64,000 nt of DNA, taken from positions 3,536,501 to 3,600,500 of the forward strand of contig OZ018417.1 of assembly GCA_963969595.1 (NCBI GenBank), written 5' to 3'. A model generated the notes under the pieces. The model made no database searches, was not told the DNA's origin, and saw only the letters and a list, made by a program, of their open reading frames with translations. A program made the position numbers and the translations under genes. The DNA comes from Neckera pumila. Lineage: Eukaryota > Streptophyta > Bryopsida > Hypnales > Neckeraceae. Shown here one piece after another: positions 43,857 to 55,893 of this stretch (position 1 is its first letter; the number at the start of each line of letters is the position of its first letter).

Positions 43857-46423
43857 TTTGTAAACAACAAAACAACAGTTCTGTTGTACTCCTCCAATAT
43901 TGTACTTATTATGAGCTTCCATGACAGGCAGACATTGGTTGCCAGATGCAGTTGGGAAGTGAAGTACTGAACTTGGAACTGAGATATCAAGACTCTTCTG
44001 ACTCAGTTGTCAGTGGAATTCATTTGATCAGGTTGTGTACCCAATTACACAGTCTCCCAAAACCAAAGGAGAATGGCTTAAGTTAGCGTGAGAGCATAGA
44101 ACGTAGAACCAAGTCGTGAAAAGGCGTGCTTCACACGAGTCAGCGTTCCATGACGGACAGACAGACAGAGGGGAGATTTATTAGTTTAGTTTGACCACTT
44201 AAAAATCTCAGCTCCTAACTCATTTTGAAGTGGTTGATTTTGTTGTATGTGAAAAACTCTTCTCCTAGCAAAAATCAGGGCCTTTGCATTCAAACTGGAT
44301 TTCAAAACTTCCCAAATTTGATCATATGAGGTAATCTAGAAGTTCATGTGTGTGTTTTTCTCTAGGTAAAACTTCGAGCAAAAGCTCCAAATTATTCTCT
44401 GATGAGGGATACTTTCAGCACTACTATGGACGGAGGGATCCAGATGCTCTATGTAAAATTTCTACCATAATGTTGTAGTGAATACTATCTAATATTGTTA
44501 TATCCATGTATGGGAGTCTGTGATTCTTGCTCCCCCCACCCTACTCATGGTGTCAAGAAAATTGGAAAAGGCCTTCTTTGCTTCTGCGCTCACTGCCTGG
44601 CAAGTTGTTTTTGTTTTTGTTTTTGTTTCACATGTTTTTTTGCCCATAGACTTAGCTATTTTTGTTAAGGAAATATTCATGTTTTTTCCCCATCAAAATA
44701 ACAAGATTACGATTGTATTTTAAACACCAATAGCCCAATTTTACCACCAAGTTTTGATGTAGATAGCACCCAGTATCACTCCCAAGTAAGCTTATCACAT
44801 GAGTACTGAAGAAATGGTTGCTACTTCACCTCCAAAATGATTCAAAAGACACTGCTCCCTGGTTGATTGTTTCTGGGTACTGTACCTGTTTTTTCTTCTC
44901 TAAAATGCGATCCTTCCGTCCAGTCAATCCATTCCAAAAATAATAGATTAAAAGAATGGCTCTTCAGGTTCAAGCATGCTACATGGGTTTCAGTTCATGA
45001 TGGAGTGCTTCTTCTTGTCTGACACTGTAACTAATTTCATTTCCATACAGTAGCTTTCCCTGGAAGCAAGCTTACAGTAAGTTAAGCCAAGTTAAGCCAA
45101 AAGCAGGACACTCACTTAAACCAGAACAAACAGCACATGCTGCATTGCTGACAGTCCCAACCCAAAAACCCAAAGCCTGCAGCCCCATGTCTCAGTCGTC
45201 GTCGTTGCCACAACAGTCGTCTCATCTCATCACACCCCAGGCGGGCGCTACGTCCGTCATGTTAATAAGTTCTGCAGGCAGTGCCTACGCATACGCCCAA
45301 ACAAACAAAATTATTCATGATCACCATCATTCATGTGCAGTCAGTCTGCATTGGCTCTTCTGCTGCCGTGTAAGACTTTGGCATTCGATGAGCTGAGGCT
45401 GCTATCGCCTGTCGGGGCCGCAGGGGCCATCCCGGTCTCGGGTGTAAGTACGGACTGACTGTTAAACGGAGCAAGGCAGGCAGGCCAGTCAGTTCGATCA
45501 GTCAGCTAGCTGCCCGTACCTTACCTTACTTTCTTCACAATCATGAACAAGTGTTGCCAGTGGGTCAAGCGATCAATCGGACCCTCAGCGATCCCTAAAT
45601 TGGATAGAATTAGCTGAGAGTTTCTAGCCAAGAAATCCTTGCATTACTGATACATTGTAAAAAAGGGCCTTTCATGGAGAAATTTTTAGCCAAAATTGCA
45701 ACAAACAACAGAACCTGATAGCCAATTTGCAACTTCCTCTATTGACATTGGAATTAACATGTATTGAGTCAATTTTGTCCTATAATATTCCAATAATCCT
45801 TCACAACTTGCAAAATCCTTTCTTTTCTATTTTTGTTTCTTTGATACTACTCACTCTCAAGGTAGCCAAAGTTGATACATGTCTTTCTTTCTTGAAGGTA
45901 GCATACTGCACTCAAAATTCCATAAACTAGTTCTGGGATCACTGTTCAGCCCCTCTTGGATGTGACGGAGCCCCCATGCTGGCATTCCTAATTTGTAACT
46001 CCACGTCAGCCACTGTCACAATGATAAATGACACACCAGGACCCCCACCCGGACCTCTCACTCATATGGCAGCCTCTGTTGGCCCTTCTCGACAGGCGAA
46101 TTGAAGGGGAAACAACTCCCGACGTGAGTGTTTGAATAATGTGTGTCCATTTCTGGCGGTTGACTTTGTCTGGAAAACATCCATATGGAGAGCCAAATTC
46201 TGCGGCGGAGGACGTGTTTGGATATGAGACCACATGAGAAGATGACACTGGATATGAGGTGGAATGATTTTGTCTCACAAACAAGCTGGCTTGTTTCATA
46301 ATTTCAGAATGGGCAGTGTGACAAGAGGTATTCGGGAATGTTTGGTGTTGGAATTGAATGGTTTTGTTTTGTCTTGGATATGGTAGGGGATGTTCCCAAC
46401 TAGAAAATCTCCTTTGTTTCCCG
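43857..46423. other. Mostly unique stretch
   Basis: Composition is balanced in 44.9-46.3 kb. Small simple repeats occur: (GTTTTT)n near 44607, GACA near 44157, and AAGTTAAGCC twice near 45078. Frames at 45145-45396 (+) and 46006-46299 (-) have no recognisable domain. No gene is supported. Confidence 0.35.
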
Positions 46424-46426
46424 TTA

Positions 46427-46935
46427 GGGCAGCTTTACACCTAGAGGCCGGCGGCCGGCCCAATTCCCTGCAAGGTTGATTGCACAAAACTTTCAGCCCC
46501 TTTTGGACTGAAGACCGTCCTCAACTACCCATTAGAAATAGATTGTAATATGGGTCAATTCTCTGTATGTAAAGGTCTTGAGGTCAAGAAGTGGGCTAAT
46601 TCAATAAAAAAACTATAAGAGAGAGAGAGAGGGGTTGAAGTTTTCAGGGCCGCTTTATACCTAGAGGCTAGGCTAATTCCTCTAGCACATAAATCCAACT
46701 AATCTGGTTTGTTGAAAGAAATAATATTTAATAGAAAAAAATTAATTGAAATTTGACATTGGCCCCGAGGCCAAGAATTGGCCTCCCATTTTTGGTGCAC
46801 CCAATTTAGTGAGCTCGGGCCATGTTAGATCATGTCTTTTTTGAATAAAAAATTTATTCAACCAAATTGGCCCGACTTGTAAGTGTAAAGGGGCTAGGAC
46901 CAATTTTAGCGTTTTGTCCAATCACAAGTGCGTAT
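46427..46935 (-). mobile_element. Tourist-like MITE, truncated copy 2
   Basis: TTA followed by GGGCAGCTTTACACCTAGA begins a copy of the 40807 family in the opposite orientation. Shared blocks include TTGCACAAAA.TTTCAGCCCC, GGCCAAGAATTGGCCTCCCA and GTGTAAAGGGGCT. Homology ends after TTTTGTCCAATCACAAGT, before the second terminus. A (GA)n run lies at 46617-46633. Confidence 0.7.
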
Positions 46936-47146
46936 TTTTGGATGAAATTAAACCTCTATAAACTCCAAAAAGAAAAAAAATGAGTCTGGGAATTGTAGTG
47001 GGTTGTTTTAATTTCCATATACAACAAAGGTTTAACCCTTTAATGTTTGAATCATTTTTGAATTTTTGCACATTTTTGCTTATATTTTAGTAAGAACACA
47101 TTATTTTTCCATCAATTTCATCAAAGTGGTCATAGAGAAGTCATCT

Positions 47147-48059
47147 TTTACCCCTAAAGGACCAAGGCCTTTGTCCTGCCAAAAATCACTCAATACTGCC
47201 ATTTCTATAGCAAAGAGTAAAAAAAATTGAAAATTGTTTTTTTTTTAACATCTAACCATAGGATCTTATACCTAACTAGTATGATAATGTGTGAAAAAAA
47301 ATTCAAAATTTTTGACCTCACAGATTGCAAGATATATGCGTTTAAAGTGCAAAAAACAAGTTTTTTAGCACATTGTGGGACTAAATTTTATGACTTTGAG
47401 TATTTTTAACTTTAATTTTTTGCACTACAAAGTTTTAATCTTTTAATCTATATAGTCGAGAATTAAATTGAGAGTCTAGGGGAAAAAAAAAATCCAAAAA
47501 AAATTAATTTTCATTATTAAAAAAAATTGTTAAGTAGAAGCAGGTATTAGATAGAAGGAAAATCTAAAATATTAATATCTTTTATATAAAATTAAAAATC
47601 ACTAATCCCAATGGTGAGATTGTTCTAGCAAAAACCTTGTGGAACTTTTTTTTGAAAAATTGTAAAAATTGCATTCAAAAATGAATCCTACAAGTTATTT
47701 TTTTTAAGAAGATGCTCTAAATGCCCCCAAAACAAGATTGTCCATAACTTTCTCATAAAAAATCTAAATGAAATGAATCAAAGCTTCCTAGATAGACAAA
47801 AATATAATTTATAAGAAAAACAAATTAAAAAATTAAATTGCAAATTTTTTTAGGCTACCCCACGTCCCCTGTTTTGAGCTTATTTGGACATAACTTTTTT
47901 TTCCGGGCACAATTTGAAAAAAAATTATATTCCCAAGAAGCTTAGCAGTTTTTCTATCTTCAAAAAAGTTTCAAAAAATCACAACAAAAATTTAGCCCAT
48001 AGGTACCTGCCCGAAATTCCATTTGTCCCCCAAACCGACAATGGTCCTTTAGGGATTAA
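47147..48059 (-). mobile_element. Family I piggyBac MITE, 913 bp
   Basis: It begins TTTACCCCTAAAGGACC (TTAA mutated to TTTA) and ends GGTCCTTTAGGGATTAA. It is reverse-oriented, with all Family I modules in order, including CTAACCATAGGATCTTATAC near the left end and the CCGGGCAC module near the right. Confidence 0.88.
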
Positions 48060-49210
48060 GATATATTCCAAAATTGCTCTCCATGAATGAAGAGTAGTTT
48101 GGACAAAACATTTGCTTAAATCAATCTATTTATCATTCAAAATATGGATGTCAGAGCACTTATGAGTTAACTATTCCCTAAATGCCCAAGGCCATTTTTG
48201 AGCTTCTTGAAACTTACTCTCAATTGAACAAAAAGACAACATTTTGACAAATTTTATCAATTTTTTTGGACTGCAACCTTATAAGTTCAAACTAGACATG
48301 TTAGAGATCCTATGGAAAAAGAAAAAGAAAACAAGATCACTTCCAGATCAAAAGATTATAATGTTTGATCATGAAGGTGTTAAAACTAGGAAATCAATTT
48401 GAAGTCTTTCAATCTTCTTTTTACATGTCAAATCTGAAATTGAGGTGCACCAAAAAATACGAGATTCAAGGGCATAACTTGTATGACTCCAATTAATTTA
48501 CAACTTCTCAAAATTTGTTCTACAACTTTTTAGATGAATCTCTAATGTGGTTATTTCTCCAAGATCTAGTGTATTCGAGGCTCATTTCTAAGAGCCCTCA
48601 ACACTGAAAAAATCAAGTTTTGCAATGAAACACCCTTGCACAAAATCTTGAATAGAAAAATCATAATTATTTTCAATATAGGACAAAAGTGCAACTATTC
48701 ATCATCCGCATTTTGTAAGAAAAAGGGAGGTCTTCTATAATAGTCTTCCAATGAGTACTTTTGGATTTTTTTAAACCAATGATCCAAACGATACCAAAAC
48801 GGGATGATTTCTACAATCACCAATATATCCTTTAACCATATAAGGAAGGGTTGGTCTCCGCAAAAATCATCTTTTCTGATACAATGTGCATCATTTACTT
48901 TAAGAAAACCAAAAGTATTCATTTGAGGTCAAACTACTATGCAAGGCCTCCCCTTTTTGCACAAATTCCAAGGATGAATAATTACATTTTTGTCTTGTAT
49001 GAAAGTGAAGTAGAGGGACCCAAAAGCATCCCTTTCCAAGAAGGATACTCATTTTAGAACCTAAATGTAGACAAACCATACATAGCTCATTGTTTATTTG
49101 TCCACCTAGATTTACATTTCATGATTACTATCCTTCCTAGAAAGGGAAGCCATTGGATCTAGGGATGCTTTCATGAGTATGTACCTTATTTTCTATCATC
49201 CATTGGACAC
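48060..49210. other. Stretch with a possible decayed piggyBac-type end
   Basis: TTAACTATTCCCTAAATGCC at 48167 resembles a mutated MITE left end, and the following sequence is AT-rich and non-coding, but no matching right end was identified. The short frames at 48695-48922 and 48851-49057 are not supported. Confidence 0.3.
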
Positions 49211-49896
49211 TGAACCTCTAAAGTTCCATGACTATGCTTTCACCAAAAATTCAAAAATTGCCATTTTTAGTACAAGTACCAAATTTTTGAAAAAAAATAT
49301 TTTTTGACACATGTAACTATAGGATCTTGTAAGTATGCTAACTTAAGAACATGTGGTAAGGGTTTCAAAAAATTTCACCAAGGTGGATTGCAAGATATAA
49401 GCAAAAAAATGATTTTTTTGACTCTGCAAAAAACAGAGCAGCTGCACTTCACAAGCTCACTTTTCTATGAAAAAATGTCCAAAATGGTGGTGCTTCTTTG
49501 GATTCCTTTTCCTAGAAAAAATCTTAGATCATTTGGAATTGTACAACATATATGAAAAAAATAGTAAGTACACAATAGTAGAAATTGAATTAAAATATTA
49601 AATTGTTAGGAATTGAAATATGGAATTGAAAAATGCCAATCCCAATGGTTGCAATGTTGTAACAAACATTCAACATCCTATGATTTCATTTTTTTTTTTA
49701 AATATTGAAAATTGAGTAAGATAAACAACTTCAAAGTTTATTTTAGAGTAGAGAATTCAAAATTGCTTGCAAACAAAATATCCTCGTAACTTTTGACACA
49801 ATGATCCAAATGGAATGATTCAAAGCTTCCCACTTATATATAACTCTAAAAAACTAGTTTTGAATTTTGGTTTCTGAAAAATGTGATTCTTTTTAA

Positions 49897-50935
49897 CCCC
49901 TAAAGCACCAAACATCATTTTCTGGAAACATAACGTTTTTGGTCAGGTCACTACGTACACAGAATTTGGTATTTTTGGGCGAAATTTTTTGAGCATGTGC
50001 GTGCAAGGAATACCTTTTAGGGAAAATAATTTTCAAACCATTTTGATTTATAGAAAAAAAGTTATAGTGCAAAAAATAGTTTTGCTTGCTCAAAGGGCAG
50101 CATGGACACCTCCATTTATACTAAGCCTAAAATTTTCTAACAGTGCCCAAATGCCTTAGGGCAGGGGGCTTGGATCACTGGAAAATGGGTTATTGTTTTG
50201 ACGTGTTCTGTACCAATCTGTATTCAGTTGGGCAACGTTCTAGATTACCGTTTGGAGCTAGGTGGTGCCAGTTCTGGCTTCGTTTGCATTCAATGCAGAT
50301 TCAGGTAAGAATCTCCCTTGGAGGGAGCATGCTCTTGGCCCAATGAAGAAGACCTTGCACTTGCAGCTCCAATGAAGTTATAGTTGCAGGCTCAGTGGGT
50401 TTGGCTATGCAAGTTCAAATAGTTGACAACAAAATATGCATTTTTTTGGTTTCCTTTTTATCTCTCTTTAGAAAACTGACCCTACTACATGGACAATCTG
50501 AAGTCACAATTTATACAAAAATAAGCTCATTCAAGTTTCAAGTATTGGATGACATATCAATGCAGTGTAATACTAATTGGACTATGGCTTCAATCAAGGC
50601 TGGTCACTGTCTATTTCAAAAATGAACACATGAATTAGTACTAATCTCTATACTGCAAAAAATTTATTTCAGTGGACAGTTATATCCTATCCAATTACAC
50701 AAACACTAATCAACCGTCAAAAGTTCACAACTCATAATTTAAACAACATTTGCTTTCACAAAATTGAAAAAAGAATTGAATACAAAAGCCATTGCCCCTA
50801 GCGCCTGGACCTCTGCATTCATAATGCCAAATCGATAGTCACCAAATTCAGAATTCAAGTATCTACCACAATTCAACAAAGTTCAAATACAACATCACAA
50901 ATCCAAGAAGTTCAAAAGCCCCATCCGCCTGAACC
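49897..50935. other. P1 left subterminal region
   Basis: The first 200 bases are Family II-like. The rest is non-coding, with short frames (50143-50346, 50395-50625) that have no motif. Confidence 0.4.
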
Positions 50936-51175
50936 ATGTTTGCAAACAACTACCTACAGGTTGGAGGAGTGATTCAGAATGAGAGAGTGCACATTAGTCA
51001 AGAGAGGAGTGTCGATTGTATTGTTCACAAGCAGAATCTAGATTCATCGGCGATACAACAGGCAGGACGGCAAGAGGAGGCCTCCATCGGCAAAGTAGTC
51101 AGTCATGAAAATTCAATCACGCAACAGGCACTAGGATCGGAGGGACTGCAGGGGCGCTGCGGCAGAGTTCTATAG
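50936..51175 (+). other. P1 open frame, 79 aa, unknown
   Basis: An ATG-initiated frame opens the GC-richer part of P1. The product is Q/S/E-rich and hydrophilic, with no recognisable domain. It is a possible first coding exon of an element gene; support is limited to position and composition. Confidence 0.3.
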
Positions 51176-51562
51176 ACCAGATTACCTGAAGTGGGGCAGT
51201 TCGGCATCAATGTTGGGGAAGATCAGACAGCGTTGTGTCAAGTAAACAAGGTACAGGGCGACATACACGAGGGGGAGCAAAGCAGCATCTGTAACAAAGA
51301 TGCAGGCGCATCGCAAGCACGATCAAGGGGGGTGTAAGGTGACGGAGAAATTTCTACTGCGCCGAGTCTCAGTGCTCCATCAGACGGGGTGGTAGGCGGC
51401 ATTGACCTGCTCAGCGCTTGGACTTGGTGGGGCGGCACGTTCGAGGAGGGGCAAAGTTGGGTTTACATTGGCCCTACTGTAGCTGAATCGACGCTTGGAG
51501 AAGCAGACCGCAGCATGGACTTGGTCCAAATTCCTCCAATGTAGCTAAGTTGATGCTTGCAG

Positions 51563-51892
51563 GGATCGGTCTTTGACATTCCCTACTTGGCAACGCAGCC
51601 GCATCCCACGGAGGTGACACAACCTACACACATTTGTCACATAGCAGAACCTGCAAATGCGAGAGAAGTGAGGGAAGTCAAAGATCAACTGTGGGAACTG
51701 CTTATTAGTAGAGAAGGAACATTTGCGGTGCAAGCCAGCAGAGTGGTCGCACTGCTTAACGTGTCTCTCTTGCAGTCTTTGCCGATACCAAGGGGGAGTT
51801 TGAAGTGGCCTGTCAATCCACTCCCAAGTAACTACCGTCAACATTTCTACCGGCAAGCTGCACGATGCTTGGGATGGTGTGAACGACGCTAG
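51563..51892 (+). CDS. P1 accessory exon/frame, about 110 aa
   Basis: The frame has no useful ATG but is preceded by TGCTTGCAG/G, a good 3' splice acceptor at 51561-51562, so it is read here as an exon. The product has a charged middle (ANAREVREVKDQLWELLISR), an ASRVVALLNVSLLQSLPIPR segment, then WPVNPL and FYRQAARCLGWCERR before a stop. PIPRG, PVNPL and the Y...R.LGW tail match the P2 frame at 29178-29528 and the ORF at 10955-11413. The fold and function are unknown. Its repeated position upstream of piggyBac transposases suggests an element-encoded accessory or N-terminal region. Confidence 0.45.
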   Translation, partial: GSVFDIPYLATQPHPTEVTQPTHICHIAEPANAREVREVKDQLWELLISREGTFAVQASRVVALLNVSLLQSLPIPRGSLKWPVNPLPSNYRQHFYRQAARCLGWCERR

Positions 51893-52309
51893 TTTCATCC
51901 AGACATCCCTTCACTTGTAAAACAACAAATCGACGCCTGTTGCCTAATCTCACTAGCACATTGATGCAAACTACCCTCAAACGGAATGGTTTTGATTCCT
52001 CGCTTCGTCAAGGGAAAATGGGTAAGACACACTTTTCTACTTGCCTCTTTACATTGAGCACAAAGCAATTTTCATGTTTTCCTAAAAATCAAGACACAGT
52101 AGAAGTTCAAGATGACTTACCTTGTGCACTGCAATCGATAGCTCGCCAAGGATGACCTCCCTCTACGCCTAACTGAACGACTGCGGGTTCAGGTGGACAA
52201 GATCCACGACTCTCTGATAGACTGGAGCACTGCAGACTTCTCCCCAGTCTCCGACAACGATGACAAAGATCCGCCATAAGTGTGTCCTCCTCTCTAGGAC
52301 AATCTAGAC

Positions 52310-52756
52310 TTGCCTATTAGAGAACTGAATCTAGACCTCTTCGAAAATCAAGAACAAGAAGGGGAAGATCTAGAACACGTGCAAGATTCATCATGCTTGG
52401 GATATTCATCAGACTCAGACTCAAAAGAAGAGGACATAGGTTCAGACAAGGAAGATTTATTTTGGCCACCGGAGCTGCTATATTCACAACACTCTTTCGG
52501 AAACACACGGCAGAGGAGAAGGAGACCGCAGCGGGAGAAGGGGGAAGGAAGTGCACAGGCGGGCGATTTTGAAAATGGAGAAGGAGAAGGCAGCCAGCTC
52601 GTAGAGGGACATTTGAGAATCCAATGCAAGACCGCATCGTATGTTGCATGGCACGCTGGGGGGCAGGATGATGACTGCAATTGGAGGGCCTCAGAAGGGC
52701 TGTGTGGTAGCCCCGAAGGGATCCCATTGAATAGAGGGCGGGAGATGGGCAATTGA
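52310..52756 (+). other. P1 acidic/basic frame, 148 codons
   Basis: The product starts with an acidic region (DSDSKEEDIGSDKEDLFWPP), followed by basic NTRQRRRRPQREKGEG and a glycine/glutamate-rich tail. Acidic then basic low-complexity sequence is typical of piggyBac transposase N-termini, but a similar region also starts the frame at 53828. This may be a second, duplicated or alternative N-terminal exon. No catalytic motif is present. Confidence 0.4.
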
Positions 52757-53027
52757 GGGGAGCTTCCGTTGACTTACTACAACGGCTCTACATCTACAGA
52801 CCCTCCTTTTGTAAGAGAGTAGTTTCTGGGGTAAAGCCCCCCAACTTCAAGCTGCACTGTTCTCAATTTAGGCTGTCATGGGTTCACGATTCTTAGACTG
52901 CTGAGATAGTCATGTTATCTTTTCAGCTCAAGTGCTTAGTTTCTATAGTACATGCTTCTAGATTATTAGACTTATGAAGTAAACATATTGTAAGGATGGT
53001 CAAATGCAACAAAGAAATTGACAATTG

Positions 53028-53028
<1 letters not shown>

Positions 53029-53064
<36 letters not shown>
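53029..53064. repeat. (TA)n microsatellite
   Basis: About 17 TA units inside P1, between the acidic frame and the palindrome. Confidence 0.95.
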
Positions 53065-53067
<3 letters not shown>

Positions 53068-53177
53068 GTTTTTTTCAAAACAGCATTTACATACTATATA
53101 TCCTTTTTACAAATTTCAGTGTGATGGTATGTAGTGGCTCTCATAAAATATTTGTACACTTCAAACATTGTCATGGA

Positions 53178-53622
53178 CTAATTGGAAAAACAAAATTTAG
53201 TAAAAGTAAATTTTTGCCAATATTCTTTAGTATATAGAATGAATTTTTTTTTAATTACTTCAAAAAGAATTCTTCAAACCCTACAACTTGATTGAATGAA
53301 ATTTTATTCACTACATAAAGTATGATTCAAAAATTGGACATTTCTTAGAATTCACTCCAAAAATATCCAAAAATTCATAAAAAAAAATTCAAATTGTATA
53401 AAAAGTTTATTTGTTATTTTTCATGATTTTTTGGATTTCTTTGGAATAAATCATAAAAAATGTAAAAATTTTAAATCATACTTTATGTAGGCAATACAAT
53501 TTCATTCAATCAAGTTGTAGAATTTGAAGAGTTTTTTTTGAAGTAATTCTAAATAAAATCTCATTCCACGTACTAAAGAACCAAGTCAAAAATTTACTTG
53601 TACTACATTTTTTTTCATTAGA
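53178..53622. repeat. 445-bp palindrome inside P1
   Basis: The arms pair about a centre near 53400: CTACAACTTGATTGAATGAA with TTCATTCAATCAAGTTGTAG, ATAAAGTATGATT with AATCATACTTTAT, and TTCTTTAGTA with TACTAAAGAA. It lies directly upstream of the transposase frame. It could be a foldback that inserted into P1 or part of an intron. Confidence 0.75.
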
Positions 53623-53827
53623 AATTTACAATAAATTATAAATATTATTGAAAAGGATTTTAAAAGGCTTTAAAATTCACTTTATACAAGTATTTTATCC
53701 CTATTTGAACATGTCCAAAATTTGTTGGGATAATCTAATTTTCCAATTAGTTATGGCAATTTTTGAACTATTTGAGACCCATTGCATGTACCAAATTTAT
53801 ACCTTCAACATACATGCATAATGACTT

Positions 53828-55342
53828 TTGGAATGTACTCAAATTGTGAATGGTGGTTTCAGAGAGGATGCAATTTCCAATGTACCCGTATTGCAACCGG
53901 AGTGGTTGGACGAGGATTGGAGCAATTTACATGACGGCGGACATTATTCTCCACCTCCGGTAGTACAAGATGACAATATGCCAACCACTGAGGTATTTAT
54001 CAACCCTCCTAGGGCCCATGAGAGAAGGAGGGTTCAAAGAAGGAGGGTGCAAAAAATTGCTCCAAAGTTGAGTAATTCGTCTTCAAGTGAGGATGCCTAT
54101 GAAGGGGATGAAAGTAGTGATGGAGGGGACCCCAATGATCTAGAGAGTATAAAGCATAGGTTTTGTGACTCTACGTGGTCACGGTCTCAATTCACATTCT
54201 CTCCAAAACCCAAAGAATTTATAGGTGCACAAGGGCCTGCAAGACATTTTCGGACAATGCCAACTTTTATACATTTGTTTTCATTGTTTTGGCCTTACAC
54301 CCTCCTACGTAAATTTGTGACGGAGAGTAATCGTTATGCAACTACGGAGGATGAGCATGGAAATACAAGGGGGGGGAAACAGGTGGTTGCCTTTGACCGT
54401 TGCAACTTTGAAGGCCTATTTAGCGGCCCGCATATTTATGGGGTTGAAAAAACAACCAAACGTAAAGACATATTGGAGCAAAGAAGGCAGTTTCTTTCAT
54501 TGTCCCCGGATTTCTAAACTTCTATCTAGGGCAAGATTTGAAGCTATAACTAGATGTCTACATGTGACAAACCCATCTACTTATGTGCATGAGAGAAATT
54601 TGCCTGGTTATGACAAGATGGGGCAAGTGCAATGGCTTGTACACAACATTAGAGATAGTTTCAAGCGAGAGTGGAGTTTGGGCAAGTATCTCACGATTGA
54701 TGAAACGATGATACGGTACAAAGGCTCGTATTGCCTTGCTAGGCAATATATGCCCAAGAAGTCACAGAAATGGGGCATAAAAGTGTGGTGCTTAACAGAT
54801 TCAGTCTCAAAGTATGTTTTCAACTTTGAAATTTATTGTGGGGCCAACCATAATGGAATAGAAGAAGTACCACCCGTTTGTGCCAAGGTAAATGTGGCTC
54901 ACAATGTGGTGGTGAGATTAGTAAATGGACAAGAGGGAAGGGGACATGTTGTTGTCATAGACAACTATTTCACTAGTATTGATTATTTATTGAGTTGGCC
55001 TTGGTCAAAATTTACGCCACTGGCAGCGTGAGATCCAATCGCGTGGGCCTACCAATGGAATTGAAAACCATGGGAAATTGGAGACATTCACCTCAAGGAA
55101 CGCTAGAGTGGAAAATGCATGAATCACGTGCAATTGTATTTGTATTATGGAAAGATAAACAACTCATGCCTTGCCAATGGAGGAGTGTTGGGTTCGATGG
55201 GGGCAAGCTCGGTTGTTGTCGGCCTCGATTCTTGCCACCCTTTACTTTTCAGCATTACCGAGCTTGCTCAAAGGTGGACCTTGTATTTGAAGGCTGCCCA
55301 TACACTTCACCTGTATACAAAAGGCTGGGGCTAAATTTATAG
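53828..55342 (+). pseudogene. piggyBac transposase, frameshifted and C-truncated (P1)
   Basis: There are three frame segments. The first (53828-54370, no early ATG; an acceptor-like TTTCAG/A at 53861-53862) has an acidic then R-rich N-terminus, a serine/acidic stretch, and the conserved FIGAQGPARHF and ESNRYATTEDEHG motifs. A G8 run (54369-54376) shifts the frame. The second segment gives WLPLTVATLKAYLAARIFMG, RFEAITRCLHV, GYDKMGQVQWL, LTIDETMIRYKG (first catalytic Asp, 54699), RQYMPKKSQKWGIKVW and VVVIDNYFTS (second Asp, 54960). Another shift near 55000 leads to KIYATGSVRSNRVGLP and LEWK..ESRAIV..LWKDK, then HYRACSKVDL, a possible third-Asp region (55277). The KWW and cysteine-rich C-terminal parts seen in P2 are absent. 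The family is DDE_Tnp_1_7; the nuclear enzyme excises and inserts at TTAA. This copy is probably inactive unless the G8 site is slippage-corrected. Confidence 0.88.
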
Positions 55343-55893
55343 TCCCAATTTTTCAGATCTTCAAATTTTTTCAGAAGAACAATTTCTTGTGGTAAAGTTG
55401 GCAAAAATGGTTGTCTACACCGTTCAATTTTTTGATCGAAACAAATTTGCATTGGAATTCATGCATTGAAAAAATGGCAATGTAAGCTAGTTTTGCCTAA
55501 ACCTATGTCTACGTCAAGGTCATTTTGGTTATGTTGTGAAAGTGCTATGCTTTTGAAATTTTTTCCATATGTTCCTAACTTGTATGAGAGTCCAAATACA
55601 AGGAGTAACAATCAAAATGGAATGGTATACATGTAGAATTCAGCAGTCAAAATGCAGCTGCCCGGGATTTTTGGAGTCCAAAAATATAAAAACCCAACTT
55701 TGGACCCTTAGATCTCACTCATTTCAAAGAATTTACTTATGAAAATTGGTAGATAGCAAAATCATGAAGACAAGTTGAAGATTTTATGGTTGAAATTGTC
55801 AAAAAATCTGTAATTTTATGTACACTTCTCACATTCCATAGACATCCCTATTTTGACTACTTTCTTCCAAAACACTTTCAAAACCTTTAGGGG
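55343..55893. other. P1 right subterminal region
   Basis: This is non-coding, and collinear with the right half of Family II in part: TGAAATTTTTTCC.TATGTT..CTAACTTG, AGTAAC, then GCAGCTGCCCGG at 55654-55665 (compare 39027-39038). Confidence 0.6.

Noticed and set aside
47032..47055. TTAACCCTTTAATGTTTG as a P2-type left end
   Set aside because: Only partial similarity to the P2 terminus and no right end; chance is likely in AT-rich sequence.
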